Assembly (NCBI GenBank): GCA_949316495.1 | Contig: OX439006.1 | Coordinates: forward strand, 43,420,918-43,484,917 | Source: Amphiduros pacificus | Taxonomy: Eukaryota > Annelida > Polychaeta > Phyllodocida > Hesionidae | Reading direction: 5' to 3' | Length of the DNA: 64,000 nucleotides | Shown here: positions 1-10,999 of the stretch, piece after piece | How the letters are laid out: each line of letters opens with the position of its first letter | Numbering within the stretch: position 1 is the first letter of the stretch | Position numbers and translations under genes: made by a program | Notes under the pieces: generated by a model | What the model saw: only the letters and a program-made list of their open reading frames with translations | Told to the model about the DNA's origin: nothing | Databases searched by the model: none

Positions 1-17
1 GCATCTTTGGTTTGCAG

Positions 18-2074
18 GATGAGCTTGAGGCAGTGGAGCTGGCAGGTGGTCCCGTGCTGACAGAGGCTGCTATTGTTGGCATGCCCATGCTGCAGCCGAT
101 ATATCAGAACGGATCCACTCACATACAGCCGTGTCCATACACCCCACCACCTGACTACAACTCAGTCATCAACCAGCCACTTCCAGGTCAGTACAATAAA
201 ACTCAGTCATCAACCAGCCACTTCTAGGTCAGTGCTATAAAACTCAGTCATCAACCAGCCACTTCCAGGTCAGTACTATAAAACTCAGTCATCAACCAGC
301 CACTTCCAGGTCAGTACTATAAAACTCAGTCATCAACCAGCCACTTCCAGGTCAGTACTATAAAACTCAGCCATCAATCAGCCACTTCCAGGTCAGTACT
401 ATACAACTCAGTCATCAACCAGCCACTTCCAGGTCAGTACTATAAAACTCAGTCATCAACCAGCCACTTTCAGGTCAGTACTATAAAACTCAGTCATCAA
501 CCAGCCACTTCCAGGTCAGTACTATAAAACTCAGTCCTCAACCAGCCACTTCCAGGTCAGTACTATAAAACTCAGTCATCAACCAGCCACTTCCAGGTCA
601 GTACTATAAAACTCAGTCATCAACCAGCCACTTCCAGGTCAGTACTATAAAACTCAGTCATCAACCAGCCACTTCCAGGTCAGTGCTATAAAACTCAGTC
701 ATCAACCAACCACTTCCAGGTCAGTTCTATAAAACTCAGTCATCAACCAACCACTTGTCAGTAGTATAAAACTCAGTTCTCAACCAGCCACTTCCAGGTC
801 AGTGCTATAAAACTCAGTCATCAACCAGCCACTTCCAGGTCAGTACTATAAAACTCAGTTCTCAACCAGCCACTTCCAGGTCAGTGCTATAAAACTCAGT
901 CATCAACCAGCCACTTCCAGGTCAGTGCTATAAAACTCAGTCATCAACCAGCCACTTCCAGGTCAGTACTATAAAACTCAGTCATCAACCAGCCCCTTCC
1001 AGGTCAGTACTATAAAACTCAGTCATCAACCAGCCACTTCCAGGTCAGTACTATAAAACTCAGCCATCAATCAGCCACTTCCAGGTCAGTACTATACAAC
1101 TCAGTCATCAACCAGCCACTTCCAGGTCAGTACTATAAAACTCAGTCATCAACCAGCCACTTTCAGGTCAGTACTATAAAACTCAGTCATCAACCAGCCA
1201 CTTCCAGGTCAGTACTATAAAACTCAGTCATCAACCAGCCACTTCTAGGTCAGTACTATAAAACTCAGCCATCAATCAGCCACTTCCAGGTCACTAGTAT
1301 AAAACTCAGTCATCAGCCAGCCACTTCCAGGTCAGTACAATAAAACTCCGTCATCAACCAGCCACTTCCAGGTCAGTACTATAAAACTCCGTCACCAACC
1401 AGCCACTTCCAGGTCAGTACTATAAAACTCAGTCATCAACCAGCCACTTCCAGGTCAGTACTATACAACTCAGTCATCAACCAGCCACTTCCAGGTCAGT
1501 ACTATAAAACTCAGTCATCAACCAGCCACTTCCAGGTCAGTACTATAAAACTCAGTTCTCAACCAGCCACTTCCAGGTCAGTGCTATAAAACTTAAGTCA
1601 TCAATCAGCCACATTCAGCTCATTAATCAGCCACATTCAGCTCATCAATCAGCCACATCCAGCTCATCAATCAGCTACATCCAGCTCATCAATCAGCTAC
1701 ATCCAGCTCATCAATCAGCCACATCCAGCTCATCAATCAGCCACATCCAGCTCATCAATCAGCCACATTCAGCTCATCAATCAGCCACATTCAGCTCATC
1801 AATCAGCCACATCCAGCTCATCAATCGGCCACATCCAGCTCATCAATCAGCTACATCCAGCTCATCAATCAGCCACATCCAGCTCATCAATCCAACAACA
1901 AAATATGTAAAACAACAAAATATGTAAAAAGATAACGATTCCTGCCAATGTTGACGAGGCCACCCAGGAGTAATGCAGTTTGTTTGGTTTGCAGGTGTCC
2001 ATGATGCAATGATACCATTAGCCCCTCAAGCACCACCTTCATATGAAGAGGCTCTGCGGCAGGCTCGCTCCTAG
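18..2074 (+). CDS. 3' end of a PPxY-motif protein (partial, last two coding exons)
   Basis: Two coding exons are visible, 18-186 and 1995-2074; the 5' part lies outside the window. The first follows a TTTGCAG acceptor and ends at CCAG|GTCAGTA. The second follows TTTGCAG at 1991-1994 and ends at TAG 2072-2074. The one-base overhang (G) at 186 plus GT at 1995 makes a Gly, so the phase fits. The tail of about 80 residues is Pro-rich and carries PPPDY and PPSYEEAL, two PPxY motifs of the kind bound by WW domains, including those of NEDD4-type ubiquitin ligases. Such tails occur in several membrane adaptor and arrestin-domain families. I cannot assign the family from this fragment. The intron between the exons is almost entirely minisatellite. 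Confidence 0.75.
187..1597 (+). repeat. 41-bp minisatellite carrying a splice donor in every unit
   Basis: About 34 tandem copies of a 41-bp unit (GTCAGTACTATAAAACTCAG plus TCATCAACCAGCCACTTCCAG). The second half of the unit equals the 3' end of the preceding coding exon (about 166-186), and the first half equals the start of the intron. Each unit therefore repeats the exon/intron junction CCAG|GTCAGT. Units are mostly identical, with point variants and a few shortened copies, which suggests recent homogenisation. Confidence 0.95.
1598..1891 (+). repeat. 22-bp minisatellite derived from the 41-bp unit
   Basis: About 13 copies of TCATCAATCAGCCACATCCAGC. It resembles the second half of the upstream 41-bp unit (TCATCAACCAGCCACTTCCAG) with one base added. 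This suggests a secondary amplification seeded inside the first array. Confidence 0.9.
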
Positions 2075-2119
2075 CACATACCACAAACTCTAGTGTAGCT
2101 AGGGTTTGTACAGATAACG

Positions 2120-2291
2120 GTAAGTCTTCATATTCTCAACTTTTCCTCCACATTTATTCAAAAAGATTATTTATTCAATTTATCAATAAAAACAAACCAC
2201 CCCATAGGTTTTTATATAAAAAAAAAACATCCATTGAACAATACCATTGAGCAGATTGATGAATTATGGGAGGATTTTTTTTCTCTTTCAG
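2120..2291 (+). other. probable 3'UTR intron
   Basis: A strong donor (ACG|GTAAGT at 2120) lies 45 nt after the TAG at 2072-2074. A pyrimidine-rich acceptor (TTTTTTTCTCTTTCAG) ends at 2291. If used, the last exon-exon junction lies 45 nt after the stop, just inside the usual 50-55 nt limit for nonsense-mediated decay. An AATAAA at 2185-2190 lies inside this interval and could instead end an unspliced short transcript. Confidence 0.55.
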
Positions 2292-2601
2292 GTCATATCT
2301 GATGGAATGATATTAACTTAAACTGTGATGGATTAACAAACAATTGAGGACAAGTGAAGCAAATTCTGGCAAGATTTATGGATATTTAGTTGTAGTGCTT
2401 CCAAATTGCATGATTCCTAAATACCGGAAACTCATAAACACAGGCATTTAAAGGAGAAAACATTTGACTTTTTGATATTAAAAGGAGAATTCTGAGGAAT
2501 GTAAGCACCGTGCATTGTAGCAAGTACTCTGAAAATACTGTATTTAAAGCCAGCTCTGTGGATGAAACTCAAATGGAAATTTACTGACCATTTGGTGCCA
2601 A

Positions 2602-2823
2602 ATGTCTATTTGGTCAGGCAGATCCATTGCAGATTCCATTTGGTCATGCAGACAAACCCATTGCAGATTCCATTTGGTCATGCAGACAAACCCATTGCAG
2701 ATTCCATTTGGTCATGCAGACAAACCCATTGCAGATTCCATTTGGTCATGCAGACAAACCCATTGCAGATTCCATTTGGTCAGGTGGCTTTACGACAGAT
2801 TCCATTTGGTCAGGCAGACCCAT
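2602..2823 (+). repeat. 34-bp minisatellite in probable 3'UTR
   Basis: About six copies of a 34-bp unit built on CCATTTGGTCATGCAGACAA followed by ACCCATTGCAGATT. Open frames through it are by-products of the repeat. It shares the core GATTCCATTTGGT with the array at 3061-3650. Confidence 0.9.
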
Positions 2824-3060
2824 TACTGTTTTTCATGATTTAATCATGCATGGCTGCGACTCTTGTAATTTACCAGTCTCGGCATGGCATAGATTTTGGG
2901 CTTTGTCATCCTGCGTGACCAAATAGATTCTTGGCAAATGGTGCTTATTTGAATGTATCTCCCGAGTGAACTGTAAAACTGTAAAACATTTATGATGACT
3001 GCCATTCAACTGATGAGAACTTTATTTGGCTAAGGATATGGGGACATCCACAACTATTAT

Positions 3061-3650
3061 GTGATTCCATTTGGTGACATCAGGCCATTGTGTGATTCCA
3101 TTTGGTGACATCAGGCTGTTGTGTGATTCCATTTGGTGACATCAGGCTGTTGTGTGATTCCATTTGGTGACATCAGGCTGTTGTGTGATTCCATTTGGTG
3201 ACATCAGGCTGTTGTGTGATTCCATTTGGTGACATCAGGCTGTTGTGTGATTCCATTTGGTGACATCAGGCTGTTGTGTGATTCCATTTGGTGACATCAG
3301 GCTGTTGTGTGATTCCATTTGGTGACATCAGGCTGTTGTGTGATTCCATTTGGTGACATCAGGCTGTTGTGTGATTCCATTTGGTGACATCAGGCTGTTG
3401 TGTGATTCCATTTGGTGACACCAGGCTGTTGTGTGATTCCATTTGGTGACATCAGGCTGTTGTGTGATTCCATTTGGTGACATCAGGCTGTTGTGTGATT
3501 CCATTTGGTGACATCAGGCTGTTGTGTGATTCCATTTGGTGACATCAGGCTGTTGTGTGATTCCATTTGGTGACATCAGGCTGTTGTGTGATTCCATTTG
3601 GTGACATCAGGCCGTTGTGTGATTCCATTTGGTGACATCAGGCTGTTGTA
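3061..3650 (+). repeat. 31-bp minisatellite, about 19 copies
   Basis: The unit is GTGATTCCATTTGGTGACAT plus CAGGCTGTTGT. It is nearly invariant, with only a few single-base variants (CCGTTG, CACCAGG), so it is probably young. It lies in the probable 3'UTR or just downstream. Confidence 0.95.
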
Positions 3651-6296
3651 TGTTGACTCACTTAGGGGCGACTCAAGCTAGTTATGTTTTCATATTGCTC
3701 CCTGTGTTTGTAAACATATTAAGGTAGAGGTAGTGCATCAATTTCTTAGTTTTATGGGTTTTTTATATGAACAGAGTAGAGGAAAAACCAATGTACTTGG
3801 GTATATACCATATTTCCTTTGATAGATGTACACATGAGCTGAATATTTTTTTTCTGGACAAATTGAAAACATTGAAATAGCAATAGAAATCTAGAAAATT
3901 AAATAAATTGGTAACATGAAAATATCTATAGGCTGAGTGTATGATAATAAATGTTCCATGATCCATCTCAGAGGTGACACATGGGCTGAAACTTATAACA
4001 AACACTGATCACTTCAATCAGTGTGATAAAAGACACATCTATGACTTGACAGAATATGACCTTTATGGCCTCTTTGATGAATTTTCTGGTCCATGTTTTA
4101 TGGTTAGCTTATTGTAAAGAGCTATCCTGTTCAAATCTATTATTTGTTAAAATGCAAGCAGACATTTGTATGGGGAAATATGGTGCATACAATTTGAGAA
4201 AATAGACCTGCACATGCATTTTCAAAGAGAGATATGATGCATTTTATTGTATATAGATTTGCACATCTATTTATGAAGCGAATTCAGTGCATGTTATTAT
4301 GACTGTGGAAAGATAGACCTGATACTTGGGCGGGCACATTATCACCCCAGTCTGAGGACAGGTCTTTCTATTTTAGGAACAAATACACTGAATTCTACAT
4401 TTTAATATAAATTTGTCAGGTGTGTATATAGTCACTGACACACAAATACACATTAATTAAATATATGAAATATTAGATATTATTTTGATATGTGAAATGA
4501 TAAATTTGTGAAAGATTATGCCAAAACAAACAAGATAGTTTCTTCCTGTGAATCATGAGGAGTGTTAAAATATAAAATACTATCAAATGTACTTTTTATG
4601 CATACAAATTCTTCACTTTTAACTGTATAGGGAAAAATTAGAATGTTCCTTATTCTATTGACATTTTTTTCTCAAAAATATCACTTGTGTGGTGTTGATG
4701 AGGTAACAGATTTATATTTAAGTATATATGTATGTATACAGGAAGGAATTATGCCTCAGAAAGAGTTGATATTTTACCAAAAAGAACATATAATGTTAAT
4801 ATTGTGATATTTATAAATGTTTGCAAAATAAATGATGTCAGCCATTTCTTATGAAAACAGATGTGAGAAAAATGAAATTTATGAAATGTCTTGGATTATG
4901 TCAGGTAATGTATGATGATACTGTTCACAATTGAAATTCCAAATTATCAAAAGAGTGTGGCAGATATCAATTTATCGATCAGTCTACTCATAGGCAGGAT
5001 TAGTAATTACTGCCAAAGAACTGATAATGCTCTAAAAATATTTATTAATAGTAACATTCTGAATTTTCAGCTTTACTTTGTGTGAAAAATGGCATTGCCA
5101 GTGTGAATCGCCAGCAAGAGTCATGAAGTATTTTTGGTTATGAAGTCTCAATATTTAATTGTTTTTTTTTTTTGTTTTTGTTTTTTTTTATAAAAATGCA
5201 TTATATATAGTGTAGAACTAGTCAAAATCCATTCCTAAAATAAATGTATATATGTATGGTTGTCTGTCTAAAGTTATTTTCAGAATGATTCCCCAAATCA
5301 CAGATTTACTCAATGAACACATGATTTGTAATTCAGACAAAATTACAATACAGTGTTTCCTATTGAAAATTATACCTACTGAAACGAAAACCATCATAAT
5401 TTAAAATCACCAAGCCCAGCAATGGGACTGATCACTGAGCGAGTTCTTGGCAATACTTTATGAAGAAATTCATGTTACTTTATGATGGATAGTTATTTTT
5501 ATATGATATTGGTACTGACCCTCCTTTTAAGTCAAATAAAAGGTCTGTGAAACTATTGATCCAATAGTATGGGTTAACTTGGTAGCTCCTTTTGTTCAGA
5601 ATAAAATATGGAAAGAACCTTTTTTTAAAAACAAGAACTGTGTTTGACTTATCAATTTGTGACTTTTAAAAACCCAGTTTACTCAAGTAACAGTCCTTAA
5701 TCGGACAATGAAATATTAACAGTTTTGTATTATTTGAAACTTAATTATAATAAAAAGTGAGTATATCTATATGATAACATATCTTTGTATAGTGTATATT
5801 GTCTATTATTATATAAAAATGTAACAAAAACTTGAATTATGCTGTAAATTTGAATACCATTACACATATGGATGTAAACTGGGGGAAAATTATTACAGGG
5901 AGAAACTTGCCAGGTTCCTTCATTTTAGGCAATGTCAAGCACAGCTTTTGCAGTAATGTGGGGAAATTTTCTGTCATTCTTTCCATCAACTTTGATCTTT
6001 TCCTGTGAATCTACTGGCCTCGGTTCTCAGCAGTTAGTGGGAAAGATGTACCAATTTTATATATTTCCATTAATCTGTGTTTCCATATGTGCAGTCCATA
6101 ATGCAGTGCATCGGCAGATGTTTTCGGGAAATCTAAGCATCACTCTATGCATCAGATTTTCATTTGCTACCCTATGTGAAAGGCTATATGTCAATTTGCT
6201 TGCAGATGTAATAACGGACAGCAATGAACATACATGGAAACACCTGCATTGTTCAGTATGGTGTGCGAAAAAAAAAATGACGTATACAGCTTGAAA

Positions 6297-6360
6297 CTCT
6301 TACGTCACATGTGTACTGCGCATGCCCAGCCTTCACTCCCGCCATATTGAAGTCACATCG
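6297..6360. promoter_or_regulatory. possible promoter patch (CRE-like, NRF-1-like, CGCCATATT)
   Basis: An island of TACGTCA, CTGCGCATGCCC and CCCGCCATATTGAAG in otherwise AT-rich DNA. CGCCATATT also occurs upstream of TRAM1 (about 63252). It might serve an upstream non-coding exon of the I-kappa-B-like gene. No splice or transcript evidence supports that, so confidence is low. Confidence 0.2.
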
Positions 6361-7737
6361 CACATGGTGAAAACTACAAATTTGAATGTGATTGATATAA
6401 GCGTGATATACAGCCAGACTCTCGGCGGGATACCATTTGGTTTTGCCGATGTAGATTTGAACTTATTTATGTGCATATCGCTCAAATAGAAGATCAATAT
6501 GAAGATTTCATCTTTGTTTTCTGTATAAAGTCATTATTCTTTATATTTTTCTATGTTTGCAGAAAACAACTCAATTCTACAATATATGTACATGTTCTGA
6601 TGTGCATATCGCTCAAATTGAAGACCCAATATGAAGATTTCACCTGTTTTCTGTCGGGCTAACAACCGTCAATTTAGTGCATTTTGGTCTTTGCCAATCA
6701 TTATATTACCCAACAAAACATGGACAGCTGATTATATATGTGCTATAGTGGGGTATATCAATCAGTGACACTTGACATTACTAAATCTTATAAAGCAATG
6801 ATCGTATGTAAAATTCTTACAAGATTTACAAGTCAGAGTCACGTCTTTGCACACACAATCATAGCCTTCGCGCACTGACCTCTCTTCTATGTGGAAAGAT
6901 GAAAGTTAATATATCGGTCATGAATCCATACATCTTTGAAGAGAATAGCTCAATTTTGAGTTGTCAATGATGTAGATTGGCCAAGAACTGACACAGCAGG
7001 GCCATGTTGTTTGTTTTTGTAACAATTTGCTTCTTCTGCACGTGCACATGGCTACGTAGGCGAGGTCACTGGGTGCATTATTTTATAACAATTGATTTAT
7101 ACAAATCACATCATTTATTCTGTGACAAAAATACAATGTTTCATTTGTTGTGTGTTTACAAGACAAATTCATAATTATCAGCCAATCCTATGATTGCACA
7201 AATCCTATGGTCGTTAGCCCTATAAAGACATTACATGTCTACGTTTGAAAAAAAATCCTTGGAAAGGGCTAGTTATTTAGGGAGTGGATTCCATGACTGA
7301 TCAAAGGGTATTTTGACATTGGTGTGAAAAACGCCAAAATGCCAATTATCAGCATTCACAGTATTGCTCTTCAAAATCCTTGTGATCAAAGTCAAACCTG
7401 TGATCAAAGAGCATTCCGTCATTGTTTCCATAGCTTTGAGTCATGTCTTCCCTTTTAGAGAGAAATGCTTTCACACGCATAAGATAATTTTCACACAAGT
7501 AAGATATTTTTCACTTTATTATGTATACATCACTGATCATAATCAGTTGTTACAATACTTGGACTCATATTACATAAAATAGCACAGGCTCTTATTATTT
7601 TATGAATATAAACAAGTTCATTCTCACTTATTTGAACATTCATACTTTTTAAAAGATTGATTGACAAGGGACCTTTCAAAATAGTGTAATTGGGTTTGCC
7701 TGCAAATATAGAAGAAGGAATTAACAGAATGTTATAC

Positions 7738-7822
7738 AAATATACAAAACAGATGTAACAAATATACAAAACAGATGTAACAAATATACAAAACAGATGT
7801 AACAAATATACAAAACAGATGT
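7738..7822. repeat. 22-bp tandem repeat, four copies
   Basis: Four consecutive copies of AAATATACAAAACAGATGT plus AAC. The 133-codon reverse-strand frame that crosses it is judged spurious. Confidence 0.9.
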
Positions 7823-8139
7823 CAAGTATAAAAAAACCTAAATGTACCAGGAAATTAGAAAACTGACAAGGGCATTGTATGTATTGTAATATATAGATAT
7901 TATTGAAAAAACAGTGTGCAAAAAGATGCATTTTTGGTGAAGATATGCTATAAAATATAAATCTTTTGTACAGAGATTGGTTTCACCATGTTTGATCATT
8001 ATGACACCTGGTGGCCATCAGCGGAACTAATGGTGGGCGATAATATAAGTAAGCCTAGTGTGCTGTATTGCATGACGCACTGCACATATGAAAACACAGC
8101 TTTAGGCTCAGAATAGTTCTCATTTCTTTAATGATTTTT

Positions 8140-8650
8140 TTTCAAAATTTCATAGCTATCACTAAGTTATCACGGAAGCTGTTATTATGAATAACATTAC
8201 AAATATTAGCCAATGAGAATTGAGATAAGTTGGGGACAGATTTAAAATGTAACATGCATTTTGATTGGTCAAAATTATTATCTGCTCAAAGCTGCCATTG
8301 AAAAGAATTTGAATAATCATTCATGAAGCAATTTTCAATAAAAAATCTTCACAAACATTACAAAAAAGTGATCAGGATAGCTCAAAAGCCATGGGTCTAT
8401 GTTTTCAAAAATATAATAAATATCACCGAGTTGTCAGGGAGGCTGCCATTTTGAATAAAATGACAAATATTAGTCGATGAGAATCAAGAAAACTAGATAT
8501 GTGAATATGTAAAATTTTGATTGACCAAAATCATCATCTTAAATTTGCTCTGATAAAGGATTTAATTGATTATTTATGAAGCAATTTCCAGATAATGTTC
8601 ACAAACATTACCAAAAAAAAGCAATGTTCAGGATAGCTTTAATGCCATCA
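8140..8650 (+). repeat. dispersed repeat, two diverged tandem copies
   Basis: Two related segments (about 8140-8380 and 8395-8650) share ATGAAGCAATTT, TTCACAAACATTACAAAAAA and CAGGATAGCT...GCCAT. Further copies lie at about 10020-10150 in the same orientation and about 21830-22080 in the opposite orientation. The family is unknown; the level of divergence suggests an old interspersed element. Confidence 0.6.
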
Positions 8651-9260
8651 GCATATGTTGGTAATTGATTTTTTAAAAATATGATGGCAAAGAGTGAATT
8701 GTTCCCAAATGCACAGACATACAACATATACCGGTAGTGGCTTATTCTGTTATCTAAATATAGCCAGAGTTTGAGATTTCAGAAGAAAAGAAATGTTGGT
8801 AGCAGAGTCAGCTTGCTAAACTGTGAACAATACTTTTCGTGACTATTCTGACATTGACTGTTCTCCAACTGTAAAGCAAAGGAAATAGTCAAAATTATCA
8901 TTTGTAAAGTAGGAAAAATTATATAATATGACTTAATTTAACTTTCACCAGGCCCAGAATTCATCATTATTAAGATGTCAGCATCAATACAATTTGACAC
9001 ATTTTCTCCACAACAAAAGGTTGACCTACATACAATATGTCTTTACTCCCATAGAAAGTATGGTATGAAAACATTCACCCTGAGAACATGAAAATATTGT
9101 ACAAGAAAGTTTTATTATCTTTTGTTTTTAAATTGGTTGAAAGCTTTTCCTTTATCAGAATTATTTTTGTCAAAACTAAAACGAGAATAACACTTACTCA
9201 TTTCACAAAGTATATTATATCCCTGTGGATCAAAGGTTGGACAAAGGTTCAGTCCAGCTG

Positions 9261-9579
9261 GCCATGGGCCATGGTGCAGTCGGTTAAAGCGCCAGCTTAT
9301 TAGCACCAGTTCCTCTGTGGTGATCCAAAGATCATGGGTTCGATCCCCGGCCGTGCTGATATTGAACTCATGATACAATTTCCCATATGAGCTAAGGCCC
9401 GTGCCAAAGGGTTAACCCGTTATCCTTGTAAATCTGTGACCGGGTGGGTTGTCATGTCAAGGACGTGCGACACAACATTTCAGTGAGGCAGCACTATATC
9501 TGCTAAAAGTAGGTCTCATCACGAAATGACTGAAATAATGTTGAAAGTGATGTAATACCCCAACAAACAAACAAACAAA
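9261..9579 (+). mobile_element. tRNA-derived SINE with target-site duplication
   Basis: The head is tRNA-like: a box A-like TGGTGCAGTCGG and a box B GGTTCGATCCC near 9339. A long unrelated body follows, with a tail of AACA repeats near 9560-9579. It is flanked by TCAGTCCAGCTG (9249-9260) and TCAATCCAGCTG (9580-9591), a 12-bp target-site duplication with one mismatch. This marks a complete retroposed SINE of about 319 bp. A working tRNA is unlikely because the head runs on without a clean acceptor stem and the body continues. The LINE partner that mobilises it cannot be identified here. Confidence 0.85.
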
Positions 9580-9591
9580 TCAATCCAGCTG

Positions 9592-10740
9592 AGACATTTT
9601 GTTGTTTGCCTCATTTGTTTTATCATGAAGGAATAAGATCTTGATAGTTAAAAATGTACTTTCAACATAAATAAATATATAAAAAAAACAAGTAAATAAA
9701 GAGATAGTTATTAATATTGGGACACATGACAAAAATAGATGAATATCAAATACCATAGGATTTTTGACCATCAGGGGGCAGCAGGATTGCTCCTACTTGT
9801 CCTCCATTTGTATCATTATGTTCTGGCCTATAATTGTTGAACAAAAATTTTTCACTTTTACTTTGATTAGTTTGTAGTATATTTATTTTGTTGTACTGTA
9901 TGACATGTAAATTTTTTTACTTTTGTCATATAATAAATATATTGTATATACACTACCTGACTTCAAATTGTTGTGTTTTATTTCAAATGTTTGGTTATAA
10001 TTGACATGTGCATATTGAACCAGTTATTAATCAGGAAGAAATGATCAGTTATGAAGCAATTTGCTGGAATTTCTGAAAAAATGTTCACAAACATTACAAA
10101 AAAGCAATGATCAGTACAGCTCAAAGGCCATTGGCCTATGATTTTACATTATTTGGAAATAATAAACACATCATTAAAGAGTGTATAAATTATTATTAGA
10201 GTTTATCTTTTGGTTACTGTAAAATAATGCGGCAGGCAGAAAATCCTTAATTCATTTATCTCTCCAACATCAAAAGGGATTTTTATGTGATGGACTCTTC
10301 AAGATGTCAACATTAACATCAGATTAGATTAAAATTGAATAGATTAAAATAGATTGGGATATATTAGATTAGAATAAGTTAGAGTGAAATAGATTAGATT
10401 AGACAATTAAGACTAGAATAAATTTGAATAGCATATATTAGATAAGAATAGATTGGAGTAATACAGAATAGACAACTTTTCATTGATATTTTCGCAAAGA
10501 ACACACTTAATCTGGAAGTGATGCGTTTTCATTTAAAAGCTGAAGTCAAGGATTTTAAACTTTGAGAAAGTTGGTTATGAGGTCAACCTTGAGCATGTCA
10601 TACGTGCATTTTATGTCATAAAGTAAGTGATGTTTTGCAATAAAACCAAAATAAAAATAAGCTAATAAAAATATAAACCATGAATTTGCACAATTTAGAA
10701 CATTTCTAGGCCTGATTTTTCAGTGATCTTTTCAACTTGC
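9592..10740. other. intergenic, low-complexity and old repeats
   Basis: Contains an AATAAATATATTG poly(A)-like patch near 9935, another copy of the CACAAACATTAC dispersed repeat (about 10020-10150) and an imperfect AGATTA/ATTAGA microsatellite (about 10322-10460). No coding evidence. Confidence 0.6.
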
Positions 10741-10777
10741 TGATTGAGATCAACTCTGTTGTTCCAGGGGAAGAGTA

Positions 10778-10788
10778 GGGGATTCCCC
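10778..10788. promoter_or_regulatory. perfect palindromic kappa-B site
   Basis: GGGGATTCCCC, an 11-bp perfect palindrome matching the NF-kappa-B consensus GGGRNWYYCC, lies 212 bp upstream of the ATG of the I-kappa-B-like gene. I-kappa-B genes are classic NF-kappa-B targets, so feedback control is a reasonable inference. Confidence 0.7.
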
Positions 10789-10813
10789 TGTACCTCGTGA
10801 TCACATCCATTCC

Positions 10814-10823
10814 ACCAATCAGA
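10814..10823 (+). promoter_or_regulatory. CCAAT box (NF-Y-type)
   Basis: ACCAATCAGA matches the extended NF-Y consensus. It lies 26 bp downstream of the kappa-B palindrome and about 180 bp before the first coding ATG. A second CCAAT occurs near 10852. No convincing TATA box is seen. Confidence 0.5.
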
Positions 10824-10999
10824 GACAAGCGACGGACGACGTAATTAAAATCCAATGTATTTTAGGATCGGCGGGCCATAAACTTCCGCTTGAGATCGCA
10901 GATGAAGTTAGCACCGGACTTGTCCAAGATTTAACTCGATTTTGCCTCTTTATCAAGGAGAATTATTTACTAAATAAGCGTAAGAAGCTGGATAATATC

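Larger units (their letters stand above)
3651..9248. other. AT-rich 3'UTR/intergenic stretch without a supported gene
   Basis: No open frame here has splice context or recognisable protein sequence; the longest is 133 codons. Several AATAAA hexamers are present (for example near 4827 and 5751), but the end of the upstream transcript cannot be fixed. The contents seen are a 22-bp array at 7738-7822, old dispersed-repeat copies at about 8140-8345 and 8395-8650, and a promoter-like patch near 6300-6360. Confidence 0.6.

Noticed and set aside
187-3650. CRISPR array
   Set aside because: The repeats are contiguous tandem units without variable spacers, in a eukaryotic spliced gene.
5932-6294. 120-codon plus-strand frame
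   Set aside because: No splice sites, Kozak context, domain or codon bias beyond that of random AT-rich sequence.
7530-7931. 133-codon minus-strand frame
   Set aside because: Half of it is the 22-bp tandem repeat; the rest shows no recognisable protein.
9261-9345. Functional tRNA gene
   Set aside because: Box A and box B are present, but the sequence continues into a SINE body with an A-rich tail and target duplication.
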